A DNA stretch of 8,965 nt from QHXW01 sp041486185 (GTDB lineage Bacteria; Acidobacteriota; Terriglobia; Bryobacterales; Bryobacteraceae). This document shows, in pieces, positions 1-6,535 of this stretch (positions within the stretch are counted from its first letter, which is position 1; every line of letters begins with the position of its first letter). Under the pieces are notes generated by a model. The model saw only the letters and a program-made list of their open reading frames with translations, did no database searches and was not told the origin of the DNA. Position numbers and translations under genes: made by a program. Where the stretch lies: the NCBI GenBank assembly GCA_041486185.1, contig JBGPKX010000256.1, positions 1 to 8,965 on the forward strand, read 5' to 3'.

Positions 1-1
1 C

Positions 2-802
2 GAGACGCGGGCCAAGGGCGGCAATCTCCTGCTCAACATCGGCCCGAAGCCGGATGGACAGATCGCCATCGAGCAGGAATCGCGGCTGCGAGAAATTGTG
101 CTTTGGAATTTCGTCAATGGCGAGGCCATCAAAAACGTGCGCCCCTGGGTCATCACGAATGAGAACGACATCTGGTTCACGCGCCACAAAGACTCCGGCA
201 CGGTCTATGCGTTTCTCACCAAAATGCAGCCGTGGAAGTTGGGGGACGCCAAAACCGTCACACTGCGTTCGGTGCGCGCCACGCCGCGGACGCAAATCTC
301 CGTTCTGGGTCAATCCGACGAGATCGTCGAGTACCGTCCTGATGTGAAACCGACAACCACGTGGACGCAGGATGACAGCGGTCTGCATATCACGGCCTAT
401 CGCGCGCAGCGCTTGTATACGGATCGTCGCTGGCCCAACCCTTTGGTTTTGAAAATCACTAACGCCGAGCCGGGCCTGACTCCGCCCCAGGTGCTAACGA
501 CCGCGGCCGATTGGGATCCGGTCGCCGCAGCCGCAACTCTCCACGGCCGCCTCGCCAGCCTCGGCAACGTCGAGACGGTGGAGACCGGCTTCCAGTACCG
601 CCAGAAAAAAGACGGCACCGACCTTTCGGAAAAAATCGAGCCGTGGATCGATCTCCCCTTGATCCCGTGTACATCAACGGGTGAGTTCACGTTCAAGCTG
701 GAGCACCTGGCGCCAAACCGGGACTACGAGTATCGCGCTCGCGTGCGGCACCCGTTGCTCACGATGTACGGCCCGGAGAAGACGTTCCATACGCCTCGCT
801 GA
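2..802 (+). CDS. GH29 alpha-L-fucosidase, C-terminal part (5' end outside window)
   Basis: The reading frame is open from base 2 and ends at a TGA at 800-802, leaving 266 visible codons. GH29 enzymes release alpha-L-fucose from glycans, usually in the periplasm or outside the cell. The family hallmark at the end of the catalytic barrel, GGNLLLNIGPKPDG, is at visible residues 6-19, followed by NGEAI...RPW at 39-49. Residues about 50-150 fit the beta-sandwich that follows the barrel in this family. Residues about 161-266 look like a fibronectin type III-like domain, with a typical ending in ...DYEYRARVRHPL...YGPEKTFHT. The catalytic nucleophile and any signal peptide lie upstream of the window. 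The family call is secure from the motif; the Fn3-like domain is an inference from pattern. Confidence 0.88.
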   Translation, partial: ETRAKGGNLLLNIGPKPDGQIAIEQESRLREIVLWNFVNGEAIKNVRPWVITNENDIWFTRHKDSGTVYAFLTKMQPWKLGDAKTVTLRSVRATPRTQISVLGQSDEIVEYRPDVKPTTTWTQDDSGLHITAYRAQRLYTDRRWPNPLVLKITNAEPGLTPPQVLTTAADWDPVAAAATLHGRLASLGNVETVETGFQYRQKKDGTDLSEKIEPWIDLPLIPCTSTGEFTFKLEHLAPNRDYEYRARVRHPLLTMYGPEKTFHTPR

Positions 803-810
803 CGTAAGAT
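785..810 (+). repeat. 26-base diverged direct repeat, copy 1
   Basis: This copy runs from TTCCATACG through CTGACGTAAGAT and spans the last codons and the stop of the fucosidase gene (reads FHTPR-stop). It matches 1043-1068 at 20 of 26 positions, and five of the six differences are transitions. The two copies are 258 bases apart and bracket the DUF1501 remnant. Confidence 0.5.
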
Positions 811-841
811 TTGCCCGGTCTTTTGGATAAAAATTAACAAG

Positions 842-1031
842 TCAACAGGCCTCGGAACGGACGATCACTGCTACAACATCACGAAAGATCCGGTCCATGT
901 GTACAATCTGCAGGCCACCATCCTGCACTGCCCTGGGGATCGACCACACGCGCCTCACCTATCAGTTTCAAGGGTGCCATTTCCGGCTAACGGACATTGC
1001 GGGCAACGTGGTGCATCCCGTTCTGGCGTGA
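842..1031 (+). pseudogene. Degenerate C-terminus of a DUF1501 protein, frameshifted
   Basis: This is a remnant of about 63 codons resembling the extreme C-terminus of DUF1501 (sulfatase-like secreted) proteins. The first part, in the frame of base 863, reads DDHCYNITKDPVHVYNLQ then ATILHC. The second part, in the frame of base 933, reads LGIDHTRLTYQFQG then CHFRLTDIAGNVV and ends at a TGA at 1029-1031. DUF1501 proteins, as I recall them, end in HDLHATILHLLGLDHxRLTYRFQGRDFRLTDVxGxVV, so the match continues across the frame change. One extra C in the CCC run at 931-933 explains the shift. No start codon or upstream DUF1501 body is present, because the fucosidase gene occupies that space. It is therefore a non-functional scar, from deletion or recombination. 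Family intact genes are around 400-480 residues and often sit beside DUF1549/DUF1553 cytochrome genes; none is seen here. Confidence 0.75.
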
Positions 1032-1042
1032 TGAGGGCGGCA

Positions 1043-1068
1043 TTCCACACGTTTCGCTAACGTGCGAT
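1043..1068 (+). repeat. 26-base diverged direct repeat, copy 2
   Basis: This copy runs from TTCCACACG through CTAACGTGCGAT just after the DUF1501 remnant and matches 785-810 at 20 of 26 positions. In the same forward frame as copy 1 it reads FHTFR-stop (TAA at 1058-1060). It may be a second gene 3' end of the same type or a dispersed intergenic sequence. The rest of the spacer up to 1119 shows no convincing gene or promoter. Confidence 0.5.
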
Positions 1069-1119
1069 CTTCCGAGATTGGTGACGTGAGGACGCGCAAT
1101 TGCGTTACGATGCTAAGCC

Positions 1120-2280
1120 ATGCGTGAATCGGCGGATGTTGTGATCATCGGCGGCGGCATAGTCGGTTCGAGCATCGCCTGGCATCTGACGGATGGCGGC
1201 TGCCGCGACGTCCTCGTGATCGAACGGGAGACGCAACAGGGAAAGGGCTCGACGGGTAAGAGCATGGGTGGAGTGCGCGCCCAGTTTGCCACTCCGGTGA
1301 ACATCCGGATGTCGCTTTACTCCATTCCGTTCTTTCGCGCGTTCGAGGAGCGAATGGATCATCCGTCCGGCTACCGCGGGCAGGGCTATCTTTTCGTCGC
1401 AAGCTCCGCGCGGCACATGCAATACCTGCGCGCGAATTTCGAACGCCAGGTGGCGCTGGGCCTCAAGACCGCACAGCTGCTCAGTAGCGAGGACGTGATT
1501 CGGATGGCGCCGCAGTTGCGGTCCGATGACATTGCCGGTGGAAGCTTCTGCTCCACCGACGGTTTCGTGGATCCGTACAGCGTCATGAAAGGCTTCATGC
1601 TGCGGGCCGCCGATCGTGGCGCGAGGCTCTGGCGCGGAGTGGAGGTGACCGGCGTCGATATCGACAGTTCGGGCGTGGCGGCAGTGCGCACCAGCAATGG
1701 AGATGTGACCACCCGGACAGTAGTCAACGCGGCGGGTGCATGGGCGGCGCAAATCGCCGAGCTTGCGGGCATCGGCCTGCCGGTTGAGCCCTTGCGGCGC
1801 ATGCTGGTGCCGACTGAACCGTTCGACAAGATCGCGCAAACGTCGCCGATGGTGATCGACATGGCTACGGGCTTCCATTTTCGACCCGAAGGTCTGGGAC
1901 TCTTGATGGCCTGGAACGATCCCGAGGAAACCCCCGGGTTCAAAACGAATTTCGATCCCGCGTTCATCGAAAAGATTCTGACTCGCGCCGTGAGCCGCGT
2001 TCCGTGTCTGGAGGAAGTGGAGGTGAATCCACGCCGCGCATGGGCGGGACTGTACGAAATGACGCCGGACCATCACTGCATCATCGGCCCGGCGCCTGGA
2101 GTGCGTGGGTTCTATCTGGCAAATGGCTTCAGCGGTCACGGCGTGATGCATTCGCCGGCAACGGGACGCATCACGGCCGATCTCATTCTCAAAGGAAGCT
2201 CCGATGTCGTAGACACCCGCGCGATCGGGCTCGAGCGGTTCGCCGAAGGCCGTCTGCTGGAGGAAGCGGTGGTCCTGTAA
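1120..2280 (+). CDS. FAD-dependent oxidoreductase, DAO family (sarcosine/glycine oxidase-like)
   Basis: This 386-residue protein belongs to the DAO flavoprotein group that oxidises amines or amino acids such as sarcosine, glycine, D-amino acids and proline. The FAD-binding Rossmann motif is at the N-terminus (VVIIGGGIVGSS, residues 7-18, with G11, G13, G16), and the ribose-binding acid is E35 in VLVIERE. The family's second FAD contact appears as VVNAAGAWA at 201-209. The C-terminal signature AWAGLYEMTPD (307-317) followed by NGFSGHGVM (335-343) is typical. No signal peptide or membrane segment is visible, so it should be cytoplasmic. The ATG at 1120 is the first possible start, because an in-frame TAA lies at 1114-1116. 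No good Shine-Dalgarno precedes it. The araB-like kinase follows 88 bases later on the same strand. The substrate cannot be read from the sequence. Confidence 0.88.
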   Translation: MRESADVVIIGGGIVGSSIAWHLTDGGCRDVLVIERETQQGKGSTGKSMGGVRAQFATPVNIRMSLYSIPFFRAFEERMDHPSGYRGQGYLFVASSARHMQYLRANFERQVALGLKTAQLLSSEDVIRMAPQLRSDDIAGGSFCSTDGFVDPYSVMKGFMLRAADRGARLWRGVEVTGVDIDSSGVAAVRTSNGDVTTRTVVNAAGAWAAQIAELAGIGLPVEPLRRMLVPTEPFDKIAQTSPMVIDMATGFHFRPEGLGLLMAWNDPEETPGFKTNFDPAFIEKILTRAVSRVPCLEEVEVNPRRAWAGLYEMTPDHHCIIGPAPGVRGFYLANGFSGHGVMHSPATGRITADLILKGSSDVVDTRAIGLERFAEGRLLEEAVVL

Positions 2281-2345
2281 TGCGGCCGGAAACCATCGCT
2301 CGACCGGAGCTTTCTTGCGGCTCGCCATTTCTGTCACTTCTCACT

Positions 2346-2372
2346 ATGGAAAAAAAAGGTAGGCTGGCATGA
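2346..2372 (+). other. 8-codon minicistron overlapping the araB start (MEKKGRLA)
   Basis: ATG at 2346 opens eight codons (MEKKGRLA), ending in a TGA at 2370-2372 that overlaps the kinase ATG at 2369-2371 as ATGA. It contains a run of eight A residues (2350-2357), and the ribosome binding site of araB lies inside it. No Shine-Dalgarno is visible before its own ATG. It could be a coupling or leader peptide, or chance. Confidence 0.3.
2357..2363 (+). promoter_or_regulatory. Shine-Dalgarno of the araB-like gene
   Basis: AGGTAGG directly after an A-rich run, five bases before the ATG at 2369. It supports that start, and the protein begins at once with the FGGY phosphate-binding motif GVDFGT. Confidence 0.65.
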
Positions 2373-3949
2373 CCATCGTCGCCGGCGTCGATTTCGGCAC
2401 ACTCAGCGTACGGGTTTCGATCTTCGACCATCGGAAAGGACGGCTGGGATCGGGCGTCGCGGAGTATCCACTGCTCCGCAGGAAGGAAGACCCGGATCAC
2501 GCGACGCAAAAGCACGCGGATCATATGGACGCGCTGGCGCTTGCCATGCAAAAGGCGATCAGCGCGGCGGGCATTGACGGCCGCCAGATTGCCGCGATTG
2601 CGCTCGATACGACGGGATCGAGCGTCGTACCGGTCGGCGAGGGGCTGGCTCCCCTGGATGACTACTATCTCTGGTGTGACCATCGGGCCTGGGAGGAAGC
2701 GGCGCGCATCACCACGGTCGCTCATGCCGGCAACGTCGAGGCCATCAACTGGTGCGGCGGCACCTATTCTTCCGAGTGGGGTTTCTCCAAACTCCTGCAC
2801 TGGCTGCGGAATAATCCCGGCAAGCGCGGCCGGATGGTCACCGCGCTCGAACATTGCGACATGGCGGCAGCGACGCTGTGCGGCATCACCGATCCCGCGG
2901 CTATTCCACGCAGCATTTGTGCCATGGGTCACAAGTGGATGTGGAACCTGTCGCTCGGCGGCTTCCCATCGGATGACTTTTGGAAGTCGGTGGACCCGCT
3001 GCTCGAGGGTATCGGCAACAGGATTCGCGGGCGTTTTGCCACGTCCGATCAGATTGCGGGCAGGCTGAGCCCGGCGTGGGCGGAGCGCCTGGGACTCTCC
3101 CCCGGAATCCCCATCCCGGTGGGGGCGCTCGATGCCCATTGGGACGCGATCGGCGCCGGCGTGCGGCTGGGTGACGTCGTCAACGTCATCGGGACCTCCA
3201 CTTGCATAATGGCCATCAGCGAACAGCCGAACCTGATCCCGGGCGTCTGCGGCGTCGTCCAGGGGTCGATTCATCCGCGCTACGCGGGAATTGAAGCCGG
3301 GTTATCGGCGACCGGCGACATTTTCGAAGCCATTGCCAGGCGCGCTGACTCGAGTGTGGCCGCGCTCTCGCAAGGTCTGGAACGATACAGAGCCGGCGAG
3401 ACGGGCCTGCTGCGGCTCGCCTGGGACAACGGAGACCGCACGGTGCTGGTGAATCCCGAGCTTGGAGGCGTGACCATCGGCTGGCTGCTCACCAGCACGG
3501 CACAGGATGAGTTATTCGCGGCCATCGAAGGAACGGCGTTTCACACGCGCGTGATTCTGGAGCGCATGGAGGAGCACCGCGTGCCGGTACGCCGCATCAT
3601 CAACGCCGGCGGTATTCCGCAGAAGAACCAGACGCTCAATCACATCTATGCCAACGTGATGAACAAACCCATTCTTGTTCCGCAAAGCGACCCGACCAGC
3701 ATCGGTTCGGCGATATTCGCATTCCTGGCCGCGGGAGCATTCAAAACGGTAGAGGAGGCGCAGGACGCGCTCTGCCCCAGCTACCTTACCGTGCAGCCGG
3801 ACCCGCGAAGCGCCGCCGTTTATGCCGAGCTGTTTCCGATTTTCCGGAACGTGTACTTCGCCATGGGCCGCAAGGATGCGGCGCCCGTTGAGATCGGGGG
3901 CGTGCTGCCCGCGCTTCGCAGAATCGCCGCGCGGGAGCGAGAGGCCTGA
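2369..3949 (+). CDS. araB: FGGY-family carbohydrate kinase, ribulokinase type
   Basis: This 526-residue protein is close to the usual length of ribulokinase, which phosphorylates L-ribulose to L-ribulose 5-phosphate in L-arabinose breakdown in the cytoplasm. Motifs in order are GVDFGT (6-11, ATP phosphate binding), LDTTGSSVVPV (79-89), LWCDHR (101-106), SSEWGFSKLLHWL (134-146), CAMGHKWMW (184-192), GALDAHWDAIGAG (252-264) with D255 as the likely catalytic base, IGTSTC (274-279), GVVQGSIHPRYAGIEAG (295-311), and NAGGIPQKN (412-420). The GTSTC and GxEAGxSAxGDIF patterns are those of ribulokinases rather than xylulokinases or glycerol kinases. Neither araA nor araD is in the window, and the preceding gene is a flavoprotein, so another ketopentose or polyol as substrate is possible. 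The start is fixed by the Shine-Dalgarno at 2357-2363. Confidence 0.88.
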   Translation: MTIVAGVDFGTLSVRVSIFDHRKGRLGSGVAEYPLLRRKEDPDHATQKHADHMDALALAMQKAISAAGIDGRQIAAIALDTTGSSVVPVGEGLAPLDDYYLWCDHRAWEEAARITTVAHAGNVEAINWCGGTYSSEWGFSKLLHWLRNNPGKRGRMVTALEHCDMAAATLCGITDPAAIPRSICAMGHKWMWNLSLGGFPSDDFWKSVDPLLEGIGNRIRGRFATSDQIAGRLSPAWAERLGLSPGIPIPVGALDAHWDAIGAGVRLGDVVNVIGTSTCIMAISEQPNLIPGVCGVVQGSIHPRYAGIEAGLSATGDIFEAIARRADSSVAALSQGLERYRAGETGLLRLAWDNGDRTVLVNPELGGVTIGWLLTSTAQDELFAAIEGTAFHTRVILERMEEHRVPVRRIINAGGIPQKNQTLNHIYANVMNKPILVPQSDPTSIGSAIFAFLAAGAFKTVEEAQDALCPSYLTVQPDPRSAAVYAELFPIFRNVYFAMGRKDAAPVEIGGVLPALRRIAAREREA

Positions 3950-4036
3950 TCAGATCTCGCGCTCGGGCGTAAAAAGGCGCAGCTATTCGGACTCACGCTG
4001 GTTCGGCTGGCCGCGGGTTTTCGTGATTACAATGGC

Positions 4037-4082
4037 CATCGTTGCGATGTGAGCCACCCGCTAGTGGCCTGTCGCAGCGACA
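4037..4082. other. Three consecutive small hairpins in the convergent spacer
   Basis: Three perfect 5-bp stems follow each other with almost no gap: CATCG-ttg-CGATG (4037-4049), GCCAC-ccgcta-GTGGC (4053-4068) and TGTCG-cag-CGACA (4070-4082). They lie between the convergent kinase and PQQ dehydrogenase genes. No T-tract follows directly, so they are not classical intrinsic terminators. They could act as an RNA 3'-end structure or be part of a dispersed repeat. Confidence 0.45.
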
Positions 4083-4083
4083 A

Positions 4084-4154
4084 CGTCAGCACGGCCGCTC
4101 CCTCACGGTCACGCTCAGCAAGGCAGATTCCGAGCCGCGCGCGTCAGCAAGCCT
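4084..4154. repeat. Three imperfect copies of a CGTCAGCA-type 13-mer
   Basis: CGTCAGCACGGCC (4084-4096), CGCTCAGCAAGGC (4112-4124) and CGTCAGCAAGCCT (4142-4154) share a core CAGCA and are spaced 28 and 30 bases apart. The stretch between them (GCCGCTCCCTCACGGTCACG, 4094-4113) resembles an intergenic sequence that I recall as recurrent in Solibacter-like genomes; this is memory, not a search result. No gene is apparent in the 240-base spacer. Confidence 0.4.
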
Positions 4155-4158
4155 TTTT
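4120..4158 (+). terminator. Weak terminator candidate after araB
   Basis: AAGGC at 4120-4124 can pair with GCCTT at 4151-4155, and a run of five T follows (4154-4158). The stem is short and the loop is 26 bases, so this is only a weak candidate for ending transcription from the kinase gene. Confidence 0.2.
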
Positions 4159-4189
4159 CCGATGCTAACGAATGCATTGCGACACTCCG

Positions 4190-5755
4190 CTAGTTTCCCT
4201 GATGTTTCTCCGGCAGCGCCCATGCGAAAAGGACATCGTTAGCCGCTGTGACGACATATTGCCGGCCGTCGAGCTCATAACTCATCGGGGAATTTTCCAT
4301 TCTGCCGCCAGCGGCCGAGTGCCATAGCGTCTTGCCGGTTGCGGCATCGAGCGCCATGACGTTACCCGCATTGTCGGCGGTAAACAGGACGCCGCCCGCG
4401 GTTGTCATGATTCCGGCTACACCCTCGCCCCGGCCGAGCTCATGGCTCCAGCGAATTTTGCCGTTCTGATAATCGATCGCCTGCAAGACAGAATCGGCGA
4501 AGAGGTTCCGATCGCGGCCGCCCCAGCCTTCCGCTTTGCCGACTGCCGTCAGATAAAACTCGCTGAACATGCGCCGTGCGCTCACGTAGAACAAGCCCGT
4601 CAGCGGATCGAAGCTGGGCGACATCCAGTTAGTGGATCCGTCGGAGCCCGGCTCAACCAGCGATCCATCGGGAGTAGGATCTTTAGACGCCTTGGCGACG
4701 GGCCGCCCTTTTTCGTCGATGCCCGAAGCCCAGTTCGTTTCTATGAACGGCGCAGTCAGCAGGCTCTTGCCGTTCGTGCGGTCCAAAACAAAGAAGTATC
4801 CGTTGCGGCTGGCTTGCGCGAGCAGTTTGCGTTTGGCGCCATGAAACTCCGCATCGAACAGGACGGGTGTTTGCACCGCGTCCCAATCATGCACGTCATG
4901 CGGCGAGGGCTGGAAATACCAGTCGAGTTTGCCCGTGTCGGCGTTAAGCGCAACAATCGAGCACGTATACAAATTTTCGCCGAGGCGGCCTGCACCCGCG
5001 AGCACGGGATTCGGATTTCCGATACCCCAGTAGATCAGGTTCAGGTCCGGATCGTATGTGCCGGTCATCCACGTCATTCCGCCGCCATGGGACATAGCAT
5101 CGCCTTCTTTGGGCCAGGTTTCCGAGCCCGGCTCGCCCGGGTTGGGCCGCGTGTACCAGCGCCATTGTCGTTTGCCCGTCTCGGGATCGATGGAATCCAA
5201 GAAACCAGGAACATCGGTGACATCGCCCGATACGCCGGCGATCACGCGATTGCGAACCACGAGCGGCGCCATGGTGGAAAAATAGCCAAGCTTGACGTCG
5301 GCCAGTTCGATATTCCAACGCACGCTGCCGTCCTTGGCGTTTAGGCTGACCAGGTGGCAATCGGGCGTGGTGAAGAACAGCCAGTCACCGTACATCGCCA
5401 CGCCGCGATGGCCAATGTGATCGCCTCCATTCGAGTCGTAATGGTAGTGCCAGATGGTGCGGCCGGTGCGCGCATCAATAGCCCACACGTTGTCGGGGAC
5501 CGTGAAATACAGAACGCCGTTTACCTCGAGCGGCGTGGATTTAAGGGTCGCAGCATGCGCCTGATGAGCCCACGCCAGGGTGAGGGACGCGGCGTTTTCC
5601 GTATTGATTTGCTTCAACGGGCTGAAGCGGCGTCCCGAATAGTCTCCGTTGTAGGTCGGCCAGGTATCCGTGGGAGGCCGTAGCAGGGCAGACGGGTCGA
5701 GTCCCTGGGCGCAGGCGGCAGCGACCGACAGAGCCAAACAAATGGTGGGCTTCAC
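4190..5755 (-). CDS. Periplasmic PQQ-dependent alcohol dehydrogenase, soluble, heme-free
   Basis: This 521-residue quinoprotein is of the methanol/ethanol dehydrogenase type. These are eight-bladed propellers that oxidise alcohols or sugars and pass electrons to a cytochrome c. A short signal peptide (residues 1-18, ending AACAQG) precedes WPTYNGDYSGRRFSPL. Propeller repeats such as WAIDARTGRTIW (91-102) and MALDAATGKTLWH (467-479) are visible. By alignment to methanol dehydrogenase, W229 matches the PQQ-stacking Trp, N247 in GIGNPNP the metal-binding Asn, D290 the catalytic Asp, and R317 in SRNGYFFVLDR the PQQ Arg. Asp D292, two residues after D290, fits the lanthanide-type D-x-D motif. The metal Glu appears as D178, and the usual vicinal Cys pair is missing (GGDHIGHRG, 110-118). 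There is no CxxCH, so a separate cytochrome is needed. The start is GTG at 5755, overlapping the upstream stop. A family member is certain; the substrate is unknown. Confidence 0.93.
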   Translation of the reverse strand: MKPTICLALSVAAACAQGLDPSALLRPPTDTWPTYNGDYSGRRFSPLKQINTENAASLTLAWAHQAHAATLKSTPLEVNGVLYFTVPDNVWAIDARTGRTIWHYHYDSNGGDHIGHRGVAMYGDWLFFTTPDCHLVSLNAKDGSVRWNIELADVKLGYFSTMAPLVVRNRVIAGVSGDVTDVPGFLDSIDPETGKRQWRWYTRPNPGEPGSETWPKEGDAMSHGGGMTWMTGTYDPDLNLIYWGIGNPNPVLAGAGRLGENLYTCSIVALNADTGKLDWYFQPSPHDVHDWDAVQTPVLFDAEFHGAKRKLLAQASRNGYFFVLDRTNGKSLLTAPFIETNWASGIDEKGRPVAKASKDPTPDGSLVEPGSDGSTNWMSPSFDPLTGLFYVSARRMFSEFYLTAVGKAEGWGGRDRNLFADSVLQAIDYQNGKIRWSHELGRGEGVAGIMTTAGGVLFTADNAGNVMALDAATGKTLWHSAAGGRMENSPMSYELDGRQYVVTAANDVLFAWALPEKHQGN

Positions 5756-6501
5756 TTCAAGTTCTCCAAGTAGGCAAAGAGATTGTGAACATCGGCGTCG
5801 GCGTAACGGTAGAGCAGATTGCGATGCGCTTCGAGAGGATCGTCTACCTTAACCTGGACCCGTTCGGGGGGCCACGAATGATGCCAGCCGGAATCGTCGA
5901 GGAGTGACACGCTGAACTCATCCATGTGAACCAGGATGCCGGCGATCTTTTTTCCCGATGGGAGCGTGACCGTTACCCTGGATTTGGCTCCGAAAGGATA
6001 AAGAAATCGCGATTGGAGATCGATCGGCTTGTACTTGCGCGCGATGCCCGCCAAATCTCCGGCCGGCGAATGGCACCCGCTGCATCCGCCCGCTCCCTGA
6101 AAGAAGGCTTGGCCAGCGGCGGCATTTCCGGTGAGCAGCTTTTCAAGCGGATAGTCGCTTTCCACGCTGGCGCTGTTCAGTGCGGCGAGAACCCGGTCAC
6201 GCAGGAATGCGGCCATATCGCTGATTTGGGCGTCACTCATAGGGAAGCCCGGCATGCCCTTATCAGGCCGGCCACTACGAATGATGGTGCTAATCACGTT
6301 ACCGTTCTCGTCATGATTCACGGAGACCGAGCGGATCAAATCCGGGGCGCGCGAACCGGTGGCGTCGTTGCCGTGGCAGAATCCGCAGGACTGAACAAAC
6401 AACTTCTGGCCGCGCTCCACGGACTCCTTGGGCGGTTGATCTGCCGCCAAGGCAAAGCCAGCGCTCAACATGGCTGCCGTCAGAAAACGGAGAAATGACA
6501 T
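5752..6501 (-). CDS. Secreted diheme cytochrome c, probable partner of the PQQ dehydrogenase
   Basis: The protein has 249 residues from the ATG at 6501, which opens a clean signal peptide (MSFLRFLTAAMLSAGFALAA, cleaved near 20). The frame stays open upstream to a TTG at 6561, but that would add an unlikely leader and overlap the previous gene. Two heme c sites are visible: CGFCH (39-43), with M83 or M88 in KGMPGFPM as a likely axial ligand, and CSGCH (140-144). After the second heme there is a beta-rich stretch (VTVTLPSGKKIAGILVHMD, 176-194) and then a final helix (DADVHNLFAYLENL). The Met expected before that helix is replaced by HRNLLYRY, so the second heme's sixth ligand is unclear. The stop TGA (5754-5752) overlaps the GTG of the PQQ gene by four bases, so the two are very likely co-translated. 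The expected role is to accept electrons from that enzyme in the periplasm. Confidence 0.88.
   Translation of the reverse strand: MSFLRFLTAAMLSAGFALAADQPPKESVERGQKLFVQSCGFCHGNDATGSRAPDLIRSVSVNHDENGNVISTIIRSGRPDKGMPGFPMSDAQISDMAAFLRDRVLAALNSASVESDYPLEKLLTGNAAAGQAFFQGAGGCSGCHSPAGDLAGIARKYKPIDLQSRFLYPFGAKSRVTVTLPSGKKIAGILVHMDEFSVSLLDDSGWHHSWPPERVQVKVDDPLEAHRNLLYRYADADVHNLFAYLENLK
5764..5767 (-). promoter_or_regulatory. Shine-Dalgarno of the PQQ dehydrogenase gene
   Basis: GGAG (read on the minus strand) lies eight bases before the GTG start at 5755, inside the end of the cytochrome gene. It supports the GTG start and translational coupling. Confidence 0.6.
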
Positions 6502-6535
6502 GCAATCATTCTGACAGAAGAGCGCGGCCATGGGC

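Noticed and set aside
1078..1111. Sigma-70-like promoter before the oxidoreductase (TTGGTG ... TACGAT)
   Set aside because: The spacing is about 22 bases, too long, and the -10-like box is only eight bases before the ATG.
1105..2337. 410-codon open frame on the minus strand opposite the FAD oxidoreductase gene
   Set aside because: It is antisense to a clear DAO-family gene, has a low-complexity His/Arg-rich composition and no recognisable motif; typical of GC-rich antisense frames.
2189..3274. 361-codon minus-strand open frame opposite the ribulokinase gene
   Set aside because: It shadows a strongly conserved FGGY kinase and shows no domain of its own.
3930..3975. Terminator hairpin at the araB stop (GAGCGAGA pairing with TCTCGCGCTC)
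   Set aside because: The stem has a two-base bulge, overlaps the last codons and is not followed by a T-tract.
4442..5344. 300-codon plus-strand open frame opposite the PQQ dehydrogenase
   Set aside because: It lies entirely within the PQQ gene, which has catalytic motifs and propeller repeats; the plus frame has none.
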